Source of the DNA: Paenibacillaceae bacterium
GTDB taxonomy: Bacteria > Bacillota > Bacilli > Paenibacillales > NBRC-103111
Assembly: GCA_029256185.1 (NCBI GenBank)
Contig: JAQSYI010000010.1
Span: 1-64,000 of the forward strand
DNA: 64,000 nt
Reading direction: 5' to 3'
The notes under the pieces are model-generated. The model saw only the letters and a list, made by a program, of their open reading frames with translations, did not search any database and was not told where the DNA came from. The position numbers were made by a program, and so were the translations under genes. Position 1 is the first letter of the stretch; every line of letters begins with the position of its first letter. Positions 52,968-62,998 of this stretch are shown piece after piece.

Positions 52968-54815
52968 TTATGGACTTCTGTTCATTGAGCCCCGTCCCTG
53001 GCCGCTCCTGCCTGACAACTCCACCCGGATCTCCACCCGGGTTCCCTCTCCGGGCCGGGAATGAACGGCCAAGCCTGAGCCCTGGCCGGCGAACAGGCGG
53101 ATTCGCTCATGGACATTGTACAATCCGTAGCCGCCGGAGTCGGGCCGGGGCTCCTCCAGAATAACCGCCGCCCGCCCCTCTTCCATCCCGGCGCCGTCAT
53201 CCGTAACCTGCAGCCAATATCCGTCTGCCGTTGCCCCTCCCTCAATAAGAAGAGTACCCCGCTGCTCTTCCGTATTCTGAATGCCGTGCAGCAGCGCATT
53301 TTCAATAATAGGCTGAAGGCTGAGCTTGGGTATGGGAAGAGAACGGATCGCTTCCTCCACCACCATCTCGTAAGTGAACATATCCGCGAAGCGGCTGGCC
53401 TGAATATCCAGATACGCCCGCGCCAGCTCCAGTTCATCCGATACCGTAACAATATCCCGCCCTTTATTCAGGCTCAGGCGGAAATACTGGGCCAGCGCCC
53501 CCACCGTGGAGCTGATCTCGTCTGCGTCCCGGCGGATGGCCATCCAATTGATGGTATCCAGCGTATTGTACAGAAAGTGGGGGTTGATCTGCGCTTGGAG
53601 AGCCTTCAGCTGCGCCTCCCGCTCCTTCCCCTTGGCCTCGTAGGTTTCTTCCATCAGACTGCTGACCGTATTGATCAGACGGCCGACATTTTTCTCCAGC
53701 CCGAATATGGCTCCGCTGTCCTGCAGCTGTCCTTCGTCGAAGGTGGCCAGACCCTCCCGTTGGATCATGGCTCCGATCTGCCGGATTCTTCTGATCGTGC
53801 TTTCCGTAATAATGGCGAACACAACGAAGACACCCAGGAACAGAACCAGCAGGACCGTAATAACTCCCACCATGCTTGCAGCAGCGGAGCTGTGCTTGGA
53901 CTCGCCGGACATTATCGCCTTTTCCGGGAGATACGCCACAATCTTCCAGCCTGTGGAGGGAATGGTCTTGTGGATAATATAGCCCTGCTCCTGCCGGCTG
54001 GTGACGATTCCCTCCTTGCTCTTGCTGATCGCAGGCCAGTTGCCCGCTGTTCGGACAGTGGCAATCCGGCTCTCATCCAGATGGGAGATGACCTTGCCCA
54101 ACCCGTCTGTCACATACAGCTCCATTCCCGGGAACTCCACTGTTCTGAGCACACCGGCGAGGATGGATTCCGGCATGTCCAGCACCAGAACTCCCGCAAT
54201 TTGGGAGAAGTCCCGGGGGTCCTTGATCACCCTGGCCACAGAGATGACATACATCCCCTCCGGATCATCCATATAAGTCTGATAGACCGTGTTGTTCCAG
54301 AATATCTTGCCGTTATTGCGGGCCGTCTGCATAAACCAATTCTCGTACCTGACCGGCCCTATATCAAAAAAGTTATTGTTGTCCGAAGCATAAATTTTCT
54401 GTCCGTCCACAAACAGGCGCACCTTCCGCACCTCATCCCGGTTCTCCAGACCGATGATCATCTTGTACAGCTGCCGCTGGTCATCGATCTGTACCGGCAG
54501 GCCCCCCTCCATTGCCGGGCGTCCCACCAGCTGGTGAAAATCCGGGTTCATGAACAGCAGATCCGACATTTCCTTCACATTGTTCAGGCGATAGGAAATA
54601 TTGGACTCCACCTGCCGGATAGCTTGAAGAATCGAATTGGTGACCTCCTGCTTCATCACCGCAGCCGAGCGGTCGGAGTAAAATTTCTGGAAAAGCAAGG
54701 CGGGCAACAGGATGAAGACCAGGTACCCGAGCCATATCTTCTTATGATGGGCCAATAGGGAAAAGAAGGGCCATACGTTGCGGTTAAAGCGGCTCGCCGC
54801 GCGTTTGAACAGCAT
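52968..54815 (-). CDS. YesM-like sensor histidine kinase of the third cluster
   Basis: 615 residues. Helix 1 (IWLGYLVFILLPALLFQKF) and helix 2 (SMVGVITVLLVLFLGVFVVFAI) enclose an extracytoplasmic Cache-like sensor. A HAMP-like linker is followed by LKALQAQINPHFLYNTLDTINWMA with the phosphorylated His, then an ATPase domain with IENALLHGI, VTDDGAGMEEGR and YGLYNVHERIRLF. It follows the regulator gene by 47 bases on the same strand. It would detect a sugar or a binding-protein complex and phosphorylate the YesN-like partner. Confidence 0.92.
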   Translation of the reverse strand: MLFKRAASRFNRNVWPFFSLLAHHKKIWLGYLVFILLPALLFQKFYSDRSAAVMKQEVTNSILQAIRQVESNISYRLNNVKEMSDLLFMNPDFHQLVGRPAMEGGLPVQIDDQRQLYKMIIGLENRDEVRKVRLFVDGQKIYASDNNNFFDIGPVRYENWFMQTARNNGKIFWNNTVYQTYMDDPEGMYVISVARVIKDPRDFSQIAGVLVLDMPESILAGVLRTVEFPGMELYVTDGLGKVISHLDESRIATVRTAGNWPAISKSKEGIVTSRQEQGYIIHKTIPSTGWKIVAYLPEKAIMSGESKHSSAAASMVGVITVLLVLFLGVFVVFAIITESTIRRIRQIGAMIQREGLATFDEGQLQDSGAIFGLEKNVGRLINTVSSLMEETYEAKGKEREAQLKALQAQINPHFLYNTLDTINWMAIRRDADEISSTVGALAQYFRLSLNKGRDIVTVSDELELARAYLDIQASRFADMFTYEMVVEEAIRSLPIPKLSLQPIIENALLHGIQNTEEQRGTLLIEGGATADGYWLQVTDDGAGMEEGRAAVILEEPRPDSGGYGLYNVHERIRLFAGQGSGLAVHSRPGEGTRVEIRVELSGRSGQGRGSMNRSP

Positions 54816-54862
54816 GCTCCTCTCCCTTCCATCCGCACTGGGAATTTTCCTGCGTGTCTGTA

Positions 54863-56491
54863 TTAGTGCATATTGCGGTACTCGCTTGGACTTAAGCCCG
54901 TATATTTCTTGAACATCTTGCTGAAGTAGCTGGGTTCGGAATAGCCGATGGCATAGCAGATATCATGAAGCTTGTTGGCCGGGTCCTTCAGCATGTCCAG
55001 TGCGGTTTCCATTCTGACCTTGGTCAGATAATCGTTTAAGGTCATGCCGGTTTCCTGCTTGAAGATCAGACAGACGTAGGTGGTGGTCAGATAAACCTCC
55101 TTGGCAATATCCGAGATCGTCACATTCTCTTGGAAGCGGGTTTCGATCATACTCTTAATCCGCTCAATCACATTGCGGGACTTGTTCGTCTTGCGGTCCC
55201 CGATATACCGGCAAGCCTGCTGCAAATACGCAAGCAGCGCCGCCTTCATTTCCCCTGCCGTTTCCAGCTTCATGACATCATTTCTCACTCTTTCTTCCAT
55301 ATCATCCAGCTGTTCTTCCTGCAGCTCAAGATTCAACAGGAATTGGGAGGCCAACAGCAGCAGCTCCTGGCAGATCATCCTGCAATATTTGGCCGTAAGC
55401 GTCCGGTTGCGGGTCAGCTCCCCGAACAGCTCATCGAGATAAGCCGCAATGACCGATTCATCCGACGCCTTCAGCAAGGAGGGCAGCTTGTCGCATTTTC
55501 TCCTCACCGTCCGGAAATCCCAGTCTCCGGGCATCTCCAACTGGTCGATCAGGATCAGCTGATTCTTCCCCAGGAACAGCTTCTGGTGCAGAGCATCCTC
55601 CGCATGGGAGCAGGACTGGTTCAGCTCCTTAAGCCTGGTGACCGTGCTGCCCACCCCGATGGAGATGCTGATATTCATCAGTCTTTGCAGGAAGTCATCC
55701 AGACTGGATTTGATATCCGCCAGCATCTCATAGAGAACATCCTTCTCCGCTTCCTCCTCGGGCATGCAGAGAATAGCGGCGAATTCGCCCTTGCGGTACT
55801 CGAACACATAGCCCTGCATATAACGGCTGACGATCTCCTGGCAGATGTTCTGGATAGAGAAGGTGGTCAGCTCCACCTCCCGCACCGACAGGCTCTCGAA
55901 CAATATCTCCTGATCATCAATGCTGATGATAATGGTGCAGTATACCCCCTCCAGCGGCAAGTTCAGCTCCAGAAACTCAATCTGCCCCTCCAGATCTCCG
56001 CCGTTGCCCGAGCCCTCCTTCAGCAGCCGCAGCAAAAATCTCTCCCGCAGCAGCGGAATGCTCCGCTGAAGCTTGGCGCTCATCTTGCTCAGCAGCTCCC
56101 GCTGATTCTTCTCCGAATCCGCCAGCTTCACCACCTTGTCGAATACCAAGGAAATTTCGTTGCGGTTGACCGGCTTCAGAATATAATCCACCGCGTCCAT
56201 CTTCAGGGCGGACTTCAGATAGTCCACATCATCATAGCCGCTGATAAAAACGATCTTGACTTTCTCATCCTGCTCCTTCAGTCTCCTGGCAAACTCAATG
56301 CCGTTTAACTTGGGCATCTTCACATCCGTCAGCACAATGTGGGGCTTCAGCTTCCTGGCCAGCTCCAGCCCCGCTGCGCCATCCCCCGCTTCTCCCACCA
56401 CCTCGATCCCATAGCTGGCCCAATCGAAGTAATCCCGCAGGCCGGTGCGGGTGGAGGCTTCATCGTCTACGATCATTAACCGGTACGGCAT
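54863..56491 (-). CDS. YesN-like response regulator with AraC output domain, third cluster
   Basis: 542 residues. Receiver domain 1-120: VDDEAST, phospho-acceptor Asp in PHIVLTDVKMPKLNGIEF, and Lys in YILKPVNRNE. The C-terminal AraC domain has ITVSDI-type helices (NVTISDIAKEVYLTTTYVCLIFKQE and LHDICYAIGYSEPSYFSKMFKKY) and ends GLSPSEYRNMH. The terminator before it separates it from the binding-protein gene, so regulator and kinase may form their own unit. It should control the third uptake cluster. Confidence 0.93.
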   Translation of the reverse strand: MPYRLMIVDDEASTRTGLRDYFDWASYGIEVVGEAGDGAAGLELARKLKPHIVLTDVKMPKLNGIEFARRLKEQDEKVKIVFISGYDDVDYLKSALKMDAVDYILKPVNRNEISLVFDKVVKLADSEKNQRELLSKMSAKLQRSIPLLRERFLLRLLKEGSGNGGDLEGQIEFLELNLPLEGVYCTIIISIDDQEILFESLSVREVELTTFSIQNICQEIVSRYMQGYVFEYRKGEFAAILCMPEEEAEKDVLYEMLADIKSSLDDFLQRLMNISISIGVGSTVTRLKELNQSCSHAEDALHQKLFLGKNQLILIDQLEMPGDWDFRTVRRKCDKLPSLLKASDESVIAAYLDELFGELTRNRTLTAKYCRMICQELLLLASQFLLNLELQEEQLDDMEERVRNDVMKLETAGEMKAALLAYLQQACRYIGDRKTNKSRNVIERIKSMIETRFQENVTISDIAKEVYLTTTYVCLIFKQETGMTLNDYLTKVRMETALDMLKDPANKLHDICYAIGYSEPSYFSKMFKKYTGLSPSEYRNMH

Positions 56492-56575
56492 TTACGGTTC
56501 ACCTCATTATTTCATGCTGTATTTTATATTTTCCATTCGGAAAACGAATACCCTGCCGGCATACGCGATTTTCGC

Positions 56576-56632
56576 AAAAAAGACCGACGTTTTTTCGGAC
56601 CGGAAGGGACCGACAACTGCTCCCGGTCCCTT
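56576..56632 (-). terminator. Terminator after the third binding-protein gene
   Basis: AAGGGACC and GGTCCCTT form a stem on the minus strand 14 bases past the stop, followed by a weaker second hairpin and TCTTTTTT. Confidence 0.7.
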
Positions 56633-56645
56633 CTCTCATGTTTTA

Positions 56646-58208
56646 TCAGAATTGCATGGCGCTTTTATTCTCCGCGTACCAGACATTGATGGCCTTGGTC
56701 ATCTCTGTCCCGCCCTGCTTCTCCCATTCGGCGGCAAAATCGCTGTACAGCTTGTTCAGATCCTTGGTTTCCACCATGGCCTTCACCAGGAAATCCGATT
56801 CCATCTTGGAGAGGGACAGCCTGTATTTCTGTATCTCCGGCAGGTTGCTGGCGTAGTTGGTATAATCCGGATGGACCCAATCCTTCTTGATCAGGCTGTT
56901 CATCTTCTCGTAAGCGGCGGCCATTTCCGGTGTTTTCCGGGCTCTGGCCTGCCACATCTTGAACTCGGTGCCTGCGCTGACGGTGCCTGTGAATTGCTTG
57001 GCGTTGGCCAATTCATCAAAAGCGGGAAGGATCGGGTAATATTTATCGTCTTTAATTTCAAAATGCACGCCCTGCTCACCCAGATAGGTGCTGAGGAAAA
57101 TTTCCGGATCAGCCCGCAAATTCATGAATTTCAAGGCATGCTCGGCGTTTTTGGAGGTTTTGGGAATGGCTTCATAGGTTTGGGACTGCTTCAGCTGGCT
57201 GACGTAAGGCTTGCCGTTCGCCCCGGAGAGCGCAGTGATGAAATCCAGCTCCGCCTTGGGATTGCTCTGCACCACTGCAGGCAGCAGATCGGGGATATCA
57301 TAGAATTGGGCAGGCATCATCACCGCAGCCCGGCCGGAGGTGAATTTCTGCTTGGCGTTCTCCGACTTGTTGATGGGATAGTCCTTATCCATCAGCCCTT
57401 CGCTGTACAGCTTGTTGACATAAGCCAGATACTCCTTGAATTGAGGCAGCATTACCCGGTTCACAAGCTGCCCATTCACCTCATACCACATCGCGCTGCC
57501 CAGCCCGAATGCGCTTCCTATCACAGCATTGAAGCCATCCGAGGTTTTTCCCGTAAGGGGAACGATTTTTTTCTCATCCTTGATTTTTTTCAGGAAGCTA
57601 TAGAAGCTGTCCAGATCCTTGGGCAGTTGCAGGCCCAGCTCGCTGAGTATGTCCGTGCGCACGCCCATGCCCCCCTGGAGCAAGCCGTAGGGATTATTGA
57701 TATCCCCGCCGCCCTCATAGGGAATGCCGTACACCTTCCCTCCGGTGGTTACCGACTTCCAGCCCATATCCGACACTTGCTTTTTGATATTGGCGCCGTC
57801 CTTGGCCAACAGATCATCCAACGCCAACAGGGAGCCGTTGCCTGCCAATTGGGCGAATTGGACCGTTGACAGCCGCACAATGTCATAATCGCCTCCGGAA
57901 GCCATCTCCAGCATCAGCTTCTCCGTAGCGTTGTCCTTGGGGAGCAGGTAATATTCCACCTCATACCCCGTCTGTTCTTTGATGCGCTTCACAGCCGGAT
58001 CAGTATTGGGATCGAAGGTCTGGTAGGGCATGAGCACCTTCAGCACCGGCTTGGGTTCGGCAGTTGCACTAGCCCCGGGAGACGCGGTTCCCGTATTGCC
58101 GTCGGCGTTATTGTTGGAATCGGAGCCGCAGCCTGCCAGCAACGAGCCGATCAGAGCCGTTGCCAATAATGCGCTTGCAAGGGTTTTCATTTTTCTCATG
58201 TTCGACAC
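56646..58208 (-). CDS. Sugar-binding lipoprotein of the third uptake cluster
   Basis: 520 residues. The signal MSNMRKMKTLASALLATALIGSLLAGC has lipobox LLAGC and is followed by an Asn/Gly/Ser/Ala linker. The body is of the LplA-like solute-binding group: KVLMPYQTFDPNTDPAVKRI, GDYDIVRLSTVQFAQLAGNGSLLALDDLLAKDG, STYLGEQGVHFEIKDDKYYPILP. It lies downstream of the SGNH esterase and the permeases and upstream of the regulator pair. Another in-frame ATG (MRKMKT, three codons in) is an equally good start. Confidence 0.92.
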   Translation of the reverse strand: MSNMRKMKTLASALLATALIGSLLAGCGSDSNNNADGNTGTASPGASATAEPKPVLKVLMPYQTFDPNTDPAVKRIKEQTGYEVEYYLLPKDNATEKLMLEMASGGDYDIVRLSTVQFAQLAGNGSLLALDDLLAKDGANIKKQVSDMGWKSVTTGGKVYGIPYEGGGDINNPYGLLQGGMGVRTDILSELGLQLPKDLDSFYSFLKKIKDEKKIVPLTGKTSDGFNAVIGSAFGLGSAMWYEVNGQLVNRVMLPQFKEYLAYVNKLYSEGLMDKDYPINKSENAKQKFTSGRAAVMMPAQFYDIPDLLPAVVQSNPKAELDFITALSGANGKPYVSQLKQSQTYEAIPKTSKNAEHALKFMNLRADPEIFLSTYLGEQGVHFEIKDDKYYPILPAFDELANAKQFTGTVSAGTEFKMWQARARKTPEMAAAYEKMNSLIKKDWVHPDYTNYASNLPEIQKYRLSLSKMESDFLVKAMVETKDLNKLYSDFAAEWEKQGGTEMTKAINVWYAENKSAMQF

Positions 58209-58329
58209 CTCTTTTTTTTATATTACTGCATGATTTATTATGACCTTTTTTCAGCATACCGGATAGACAATAGATTCTGATTTCTGGTTCATTCCTATAG
58301 AAATGCGGAATCCTTGACCCGCCCCTCCC

Positions 58330-59946
58330 CTATTTCTCGTAAAAATAAGCCCGGAGCTTCACAAACCAGCGCTCCGCATGCTCCCGCTGCCCCGCCTCAT
58401 TAAGGTGGCTGGGCTCGTCGGTCCGCCGGAAGCCCTCCCGCAGATCATCCGTGTCAGCGCCCAGGAAAGTGTCAGGAACATGAAGCACCGTATTCCTGTG
58501 GCCTTCGGCTACGGTCTCCATCCGCTCCGGGCAGGAAACGGAGTAGGGCGAATAGGAAACCACGGCAATTCCCCAGAGGAGCCGGGGATTCCACGGCGCA
58601 TCCAGGCGGGAGCGCTCAATAATTCCGGCAAGCCTCTCCCGGTATTGCCCAGCGGTTGTCCCTTTATCCGAATCCGTTTCGCCCTGATGCCACAGCACCG
58701 CCTTGGCTCCGCCCAGCCTGCCCGCCGTATCCAGAGCTTCCTTCAGCCGGTGATACAGGGAATCAGTGGCCTCCGGCACCCATTGGGCCACCACGGTGCC
58801 TCCTCTGCCGAAGCCGATGAAGCCCACGGGCACATTCAGCACCTCTACCAGCTTCTCCCCAAGCAATGACCAGGAAGAGCCCATGGTGCCGTTGACGCCA
58901 TGCAGCGGGTCCCGCCCGAAAGCCCCGTCTCCGCCCATGCGGCTGATGGCCGCTACCCGGTCATCTGCGGGAATCATGCGGGTGCCGCCGGAATTACCCG
59001 AGTTGGATTGGCCTCCTACCAGGAATATATCCCCTACGCCCACTTTATCCACGGCGGTACGGAATATCTCATCTGAGCCCTTCCAGCCCCGCACCTCCAG
59101 GCGGTACCAACCTCCCTCCCGGACCGTCAGACGGTCCCGGAAGAACAGATACTCCGAATCATCCGGTGCGGCGAAGGCGATAGGCGTCCAGTCCACGGAC
59201 ATTCCTTTCCAGCCTGCGTCCCCGCCGTTCATCACCACCACCCTGGCCTCAACCCGGTCCGCCTCCTCCGTCTTGGCATAACCGTCGATGCCAATCATTC
59301 CCCATCCTTCCTCATTGCGCTGGAAGACGGTATAGGAGGCGGGATACACCAGCCCGGCCGGAACCTGGCCCGTCCCGTATATGGGAGTGACCCGGATATC
59401 ATCGGCCCACAGCTCATGTGGGGTGCGCAGGCCTATCTTGCCCCAGCTGCTCCAGTCCAGCTCGCCGTTTTCCCATTCCACTGCCTGAACGCCATCCACA
59501 TAACCCCGGACAAGCCTCCCCACCACCACAACCTTCAGCCGGTGCCACCGGGCGGGAGCAATAGACAGCGGGGAGCTGGCAGCCAGGATGCGGATCTGTC
59601 CCCCACCCGTCCTTCCTTGGATCTCCGCCTGGGCTGTGGCCATGTTCAAGCTGAGAATATAGAAATTATTCTCGTCCAATATCTTGAAGGCCAACCCTCC
59701 CAGGGAGCCGGGCGCATCCAGCCTGATCCCGGCCTCATAGCTGTAATCCTTCCAGTACGTACCGTCCCGGCAATAATAGGAAATTGAGATATCCCCATTG
59801 TATTTCAGCCTGTAAACCCGGTTGGCGGGATTATCCGGATCGGCGTCCACCCGGCCCAAGCCTCCGTAAGCGTACCACCCGTGCTCTGCGCCGCGGCCTT
59901 CAAAATCCTCGTTGAAATATCCCGGCACTCTCCCTGCCGCATTCAT
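58330..59946 (-). CDS. SGNH-type carbohydrate esterase with N-terminal sandwich domain
   Basis: 538 residues from ATG 59946 (GAGGAGGT seven bases upstream). The N-terminal part (about 1-195) resembles the concanavalin-like 3-keto-disaccharide hydrolase/LamG sandwich (YFNEDFEG, NFYILSLNMATAQAEIQGR, LKVVVVGRLVRGYVDG, WADDIRVTPI). The C-terminal part is a SASA/sialate O-acetylesterase-like (CE6-like) SGNH hydrolase with the nucleophile Ser in GDIFLVGGQSNSGNSGG, the oxyanion Gly in VGFIGFGRGGTVV, AVLWHQGETDSDKG and the terminal Asp-His in DEPSHLNEAGQ. No signal peptide, so it should deacetylate imported oligosaccharides. Confidence 0.85.
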   Translation of the reverse strand: MNAAGRVPGYFNEDFEGRGAEHGWYAYGGLGRVDADPDNPANRVYRLKYNGDISISYYCRDGTYWKDYSYEAGIRLDAPGSLGGLAFKILDENNFYILSLNMATAQAEIQGRTGGGQIRILAASSPLSIAPARWHRLKVVVVGRLVRGYVDGVQAVEWENGELDWSSWGKIGLRTPHELWADDIRVTPIYGTGQVPAGLVYPASYTVFQRNEEGWGMIGIDGYAKTEEADRVEARVVVMNGGDAGWKGMSVDWTPIAFAAPDDSEYLFFRDRLTVREGGWYRLEVRGWKGSDEIFRTAVDKVGVGDIFLVGGQSNSGNSGGTRMIPADDRVAAISRMGGDGAFGRDPLHGVNGTMGSSWSLLGEKLVEVLNVPVGFIGFGRGGTVVAQWVPEATDSLYHRLKEALDTAGRLGGAKAVLWHQGETDSDKGTTAGQYRERLAGIIERSRLDAPWNPRLLWGIAVVSYSPYSVSCPERMETVAEGHRNTVLHVPDTFLGADTDDLREGFRRTDEPSHLNEAGQREHAERWFVKLRAYFYEK

Positions 59947-60045
59947 CGTATACACCTCCTCGGATGCTCCATTCTCTGCTGGGGTTCAATCTTCCATTCC
60001 CTTTAATTGAATGGGATTGCTTGCCGTTATCAAGCTTGCTTCCCA

Positions 60046-60918
60046 TCACCCCTTGACTGACCCGATGGTGATGCCCTTGACGAAATACTTTTGCAGGAAA
60101 GGATACAGGCAAAGAATCGGCAGCGTGGATAAAATGATGGTTGCCGCCCGGATGGATTCGGGATCGCTGTTCATCTCCCGGTCAATATCCACATTGCCCG
60201 ACTCCGTAACCGATTGGCTGATCAGCTCATACAGAAATTGCTGCAACGGCTTCAGGCTTGGTTTGGTAATATACAACACGGCGGCAAAATAACTGTTCCA
60301 ATAACTCACGGCGAAGAACAATCCGACTGCCGCCAGAACGGGAAGCGCCATGGGCAGCACGATCCAGAACAGAATCTTGAAGTTGCCGGCCCCGTCCATC
60401 CGCGCCGATTCCTCCACACTCTCGGGAAGCTGCTCGAAGAAGGTTTTCACCAGAAGAATATTGAACACAGAGGCCAGGCCGGGGATAATCAGCGCCCACA
60501 GGGTATTGAGCAAACCCAGGGTTTTGTACAACAGGAAGTTGGGTATCATGCCGCCGCTGAACAGCATGATAAAGATGAAGCACATCATAAAAAATTTCCG
60601 GCCCTTCAGACGGGGCTTGGATAAGGGATAGGCTGCCATCACCGTCAGCATCAACCCCAGCAACGTTCCCGTCACCGTCACAATGACCGAATTGCGGAAG
60701 GAGTTGACAAACTGGTTCTGGTTGAGCACATATTGAAAGGTGCCAAACTGGATGTCAACCGGGAGAAAGGCCACCTTGCCCAAGCTGACGGCCACCTGGC
60801 TGCTCATGGATTTGGCCACCACATGAAGAAATGGAAGCAAAGTTGCCGCGCCCAGCAGGGTTAGCAAAACCACATTGATCATATCAAAAACTTTTTCGCC
60901 CAAGGTTCTCTTGCTCAT
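60046..60918 (-). CDS. Carbohydrate ABC transporter permease, LplC type, third cluster
   Basis: 290 residues from ATG 60918 (TAGGAGGAG upstream); an 18-codon longer frame lacks a site. First helix VVLLTLLGAATLLPFLHVV; EAA loop EESARMDGAGNFKILFWIVLPMALP; C terminus KGITIGSVKG as in its homologue in the second operon. It follows the LplB-type permease and precedes the esterase. Confidence 0.94.
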   Translation of the reverse strand: MSKRTLGEKVFDMINVVLLTLLGAATLLPFLHVVAKSMSSQVAVSLGKVAFLPVDIQFGTFQYVLNQNQFVNSFRNSVIVTVTGTLLGLMLTVMAAYPLSKPRLKGRKFFMMCFIFIMLFSGGMIPNFLLYKTLGLLNTLWALIIPGLASVFNILLVKTFFEQLPESVEESARMDGAGNFKILFWIVLPMALPVLAAVGLFFAVSYWNSYFAAVLYITKPSLKPLQQFLYELISQSVTESGNVDIDREMNSDPESIRAATIILSTLPILCLYPFLQKYFVKGITIGSVKG

Positions 60919-60972
60919 GTCTGCTCCTCCTAAGAGCTTTGCTTCAGCAAAGCTTACATCGTAAGCATCCAC

Positions 60973-61944
60973 TTACCAGATGCTCTTGCCCATGAATTTG
61001 CGGGCCAGTCTGTTAAAGCCCACAATCAGAATGAAGGCCACTACCGAATTGAACAAGCCCATAGAGGTCCCCAGACTGAAGTTCATCTGCCCAAGACCAA
61101 CCCGGTAAATGTACGTTCCGATAATATCCGCCACTTCATATACAGTGGGATTATACATAATGAAAATTTGCTCGAAGCCCGCATTGAGAATATGTCCGAT
61201 CTTCAGGATCAACAGCAGAATAATTGTAGACGAAATGCCCGGTATGGTGATGTAAACCATTTTTTGCAGCTTGTTGGCTCCATCCACGGTAGCCGCCTCG
61301 TACTGCTCCTGATCAATGCCGGTAATCGCCGCCAAGTAGATAATGGAGCTCCAGCCAATCTCCTTCCAGCCATCCGTAACCACCAGCACGGACCGGAATA
61401 AGCTGGTATCCATCAGGAAATTAATCGGGTGTCCAAATACCGCAGACAGGAAGTTGTTGACAATCCCTGTGGAGCCCAGCAAGGTAACAAAGATACCGCT
61501 GACCACCGCCCAGGACAGAAAATGAGGCAAATAAAGAATGGTTTGCAGCACTTTCTTAAAAACGGCCAAATGCAGCTCATTAAGCAGGATAGCCAGCATA
61601 ATCGGCAGGGGGAACAGAAATACCAGCTTGTATATGCTGATGATCAGCGTATTGGACAGCACCTTGTAAAAGTCAGCCATGCCGAAGATGTTTCTGAAAT
61701 GCTCAAGACCTACCCATGGACTGTGAATGATGGACATGAACGGGTTGCTTCCGGCAAACATATTAAAGTCCTTGAAAGCCAAGGTAATGCCGTAAAGCGG
61801 CAAATAATCGAACACAAGGATAAACAATAAACTGGGAATAAGCAGCAAATACATGTCGTAGTTCATTTTGATGTAAGACCAGAGCGCATTCTTCTTGCGC
61901 AGCTTCTCTGTCCCCGGGCTGACTTGTGCCAAGGATTTATTCAT
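60973..61944 (-). CDS. Carbohydrate ABC transporter permease, LplB type, third cluster
   Basis: 323 residues. The N terminus reaches the membrane at YLLLIPSLLFILVFDYLPLYGITLAFKDFN. EAA loop YEAATVDGANKLQKMVYITIPGISS. It is the first gene of the third uptake cluster and has a promoter-like sequence about 120 bases upstream. With the following permease and the lipoprotein it makes an importer that lacks only the shared ATPase. Confidence 0.94.
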   Translation of the reverse strand: MNKSLAQVSPGTEKLRKKNALWSYIKMNYDMYLLLIPSLLFILVFDYLPLYGITLAFKDFNMFAGSNPFMSIIHSPWVGLEHFRNIFGMADFYKVLSNTLIISIYKLVFLFPLPIMLAILLNELHLAVFKKVLQTILYLPHFLSWAVVSGIFVTLLGSTGIVNNFLSAVFGHPINFLMDTSLFRSVLVVTDGWKEIGWSSIIYLAAITGIDQEQYEAATVDGANKLQKMVYITIPGISSTIILLLILKIGHILNAGFEQIFIMYNPTVYEVADIIGTYIYRVGLGQMNFSLGTSMGLFNSVVAFILIVGFNRLARKFMGKSIW

Positions 61945-62061
61945 GGTGTTCCTCCTCCATTAATCCCGCCAAAATAACGCAACCTCCGCAGCGTAATCCG
62001 GCACTTCGGCGGGTGTCCAAGTAAGGTGAGATCGGTATGATGCAGCGGATGATATGCCTTT

Positions 62062-62090
62062 ATTGTAGCGGTTGCAACTGCAAAGGCGAA
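62062..62090 (-). promoter_or_regulatory. Sigma-A-like promoter of the third uptake cluster
   Basis: On the minus strand TTCGCC and TACAAT are separated by 17 bases. The -10 is good and the -35 weak, as expected for a promoter that needs an AraC-type activator. Confidence 0.4.
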
Positions 62091-62239
62091 TGTGCATTAT
62101 TCGGATTTCTGATGCATTCGTATATTTAATTCTTCGGTGCATTGCATTTACGTGCGCCGGGCACCTTATAAATCCCTTCCCGGCAGCATATGGTGTATAA
62201 AGAAGCACGGGATGACCATTCGAGAGGGCGGTGGGATCA

Positions 62240-62998
62240 ATGGGCAAGGCCTCCTTCACGGCAGACCGGATTAAGGCGGTTTTCTTCGATATTAATGAAA
62301 CGCTGCTGGACCCTGGCAGATCGTTTCATCATGCCTTCAGCCAGGTATGGGAGGATATGTGCGCCAGATGGGACGGGCAGAAACCGGATGCGGCGGAGCT
62401 ATGGGAGAGCTATCAGACTCATTGGCGGGCGTGGAAAAATCCGGGAGGCCGGAAAGATTCGTGGGCGGAGAGCCAAAAGCGGAATATGTCCGCTTTGACC
62501 GCGGCGGTACGGGAGCATCATCTGAGACTCGGGGAAGGGACATTGCATGGTTTTTTTCAAAAGGTGATGGAGCATCAGGAGAAATCCCCCCTGCTCTATC
62601 CGGGGGCAGCGGAGACTCTGGCCGCGCTTTCCCGGACGTATAAATTGGCGATCATCAGCAACGGCATACAGGAGAAACAGACGCGCAAGCTCCGGGCGGC
62701 AGGCCAGATTCCGCCGCTCCGCGAGGAACACATGTTCTTCTCCGCCGCGGTAGGCGCACGCAAGCCGGATCCCGTGATTTTCCGTCATGCCCTTGACAAG
62801 ATGGGGCTGCGCCCCAATCAAACGGTCATGGTGGGCAACTCCTGGGCCAAGGATGTACTGGGTGCCGTTCATGTGCATATGAATGTGGTCTGGTTCCGTC
62901 CCGACCGCAAACAAAAGCACTTCCGGCGAAAGGTCGGAAGTGCCCGCATTCATGTGGTTCAAAGTATGGAGGAGCTTTTGTCGCTATTTGAGACATAG
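62240..62998 (+). CDS. HAD-superfamily hydrolase
   Basis: 252 residues from ATG 62240 (a GTG nine bases earlier is the alternative). The four HAD motifs are present: I KAVFFDINETLLD (nucleophile Asp followed by Asn-Glu instead of Asp at the usual D-x-D position), II LAIISNG, III ARKPDPVIFRHAL, IV VMVGNSWAKDVLGA. A helical cap (about 20-110) makes it subfamily IA, YjjG-like. The substitution D-x-N at motif I is found in some dehalogenase-type members, so the reaction might not be ordinary phosphate hydrolysis. It is convergent with the last gene, their ends overlapping by 40 bases. Confidence 0.87.
   Translation: MGKASFTADRIKAVFFDINETLLDPGRSFHHAFSQVWEDMCARWDGQKPDAAELWESYQTHWRAWKNPGGRKDSWAESQKRNMSALTAAVREHHLRLGEGTLHGFFQKVMEHQEKSPLLYPGAAETLAALSRTYKLAIISNGIQEKQTRKLRAAGQIPPLREEHMFFSAAVGARKPDPVIFRHALDKMGLRPNQTVMVGNSWAKDVLGAVHVHMNVVWFRPDRKQKHFRRKVGSARIHVVQSMEELLSLFET

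Noticed and set aside
53109..54758. 549-codon plus-strand open frame
   Set aside because: Antisense to the YesM-like kinase, whose motifs are unmistakable. The same applies to the long frames at 55130-56308 and 56445-57869.
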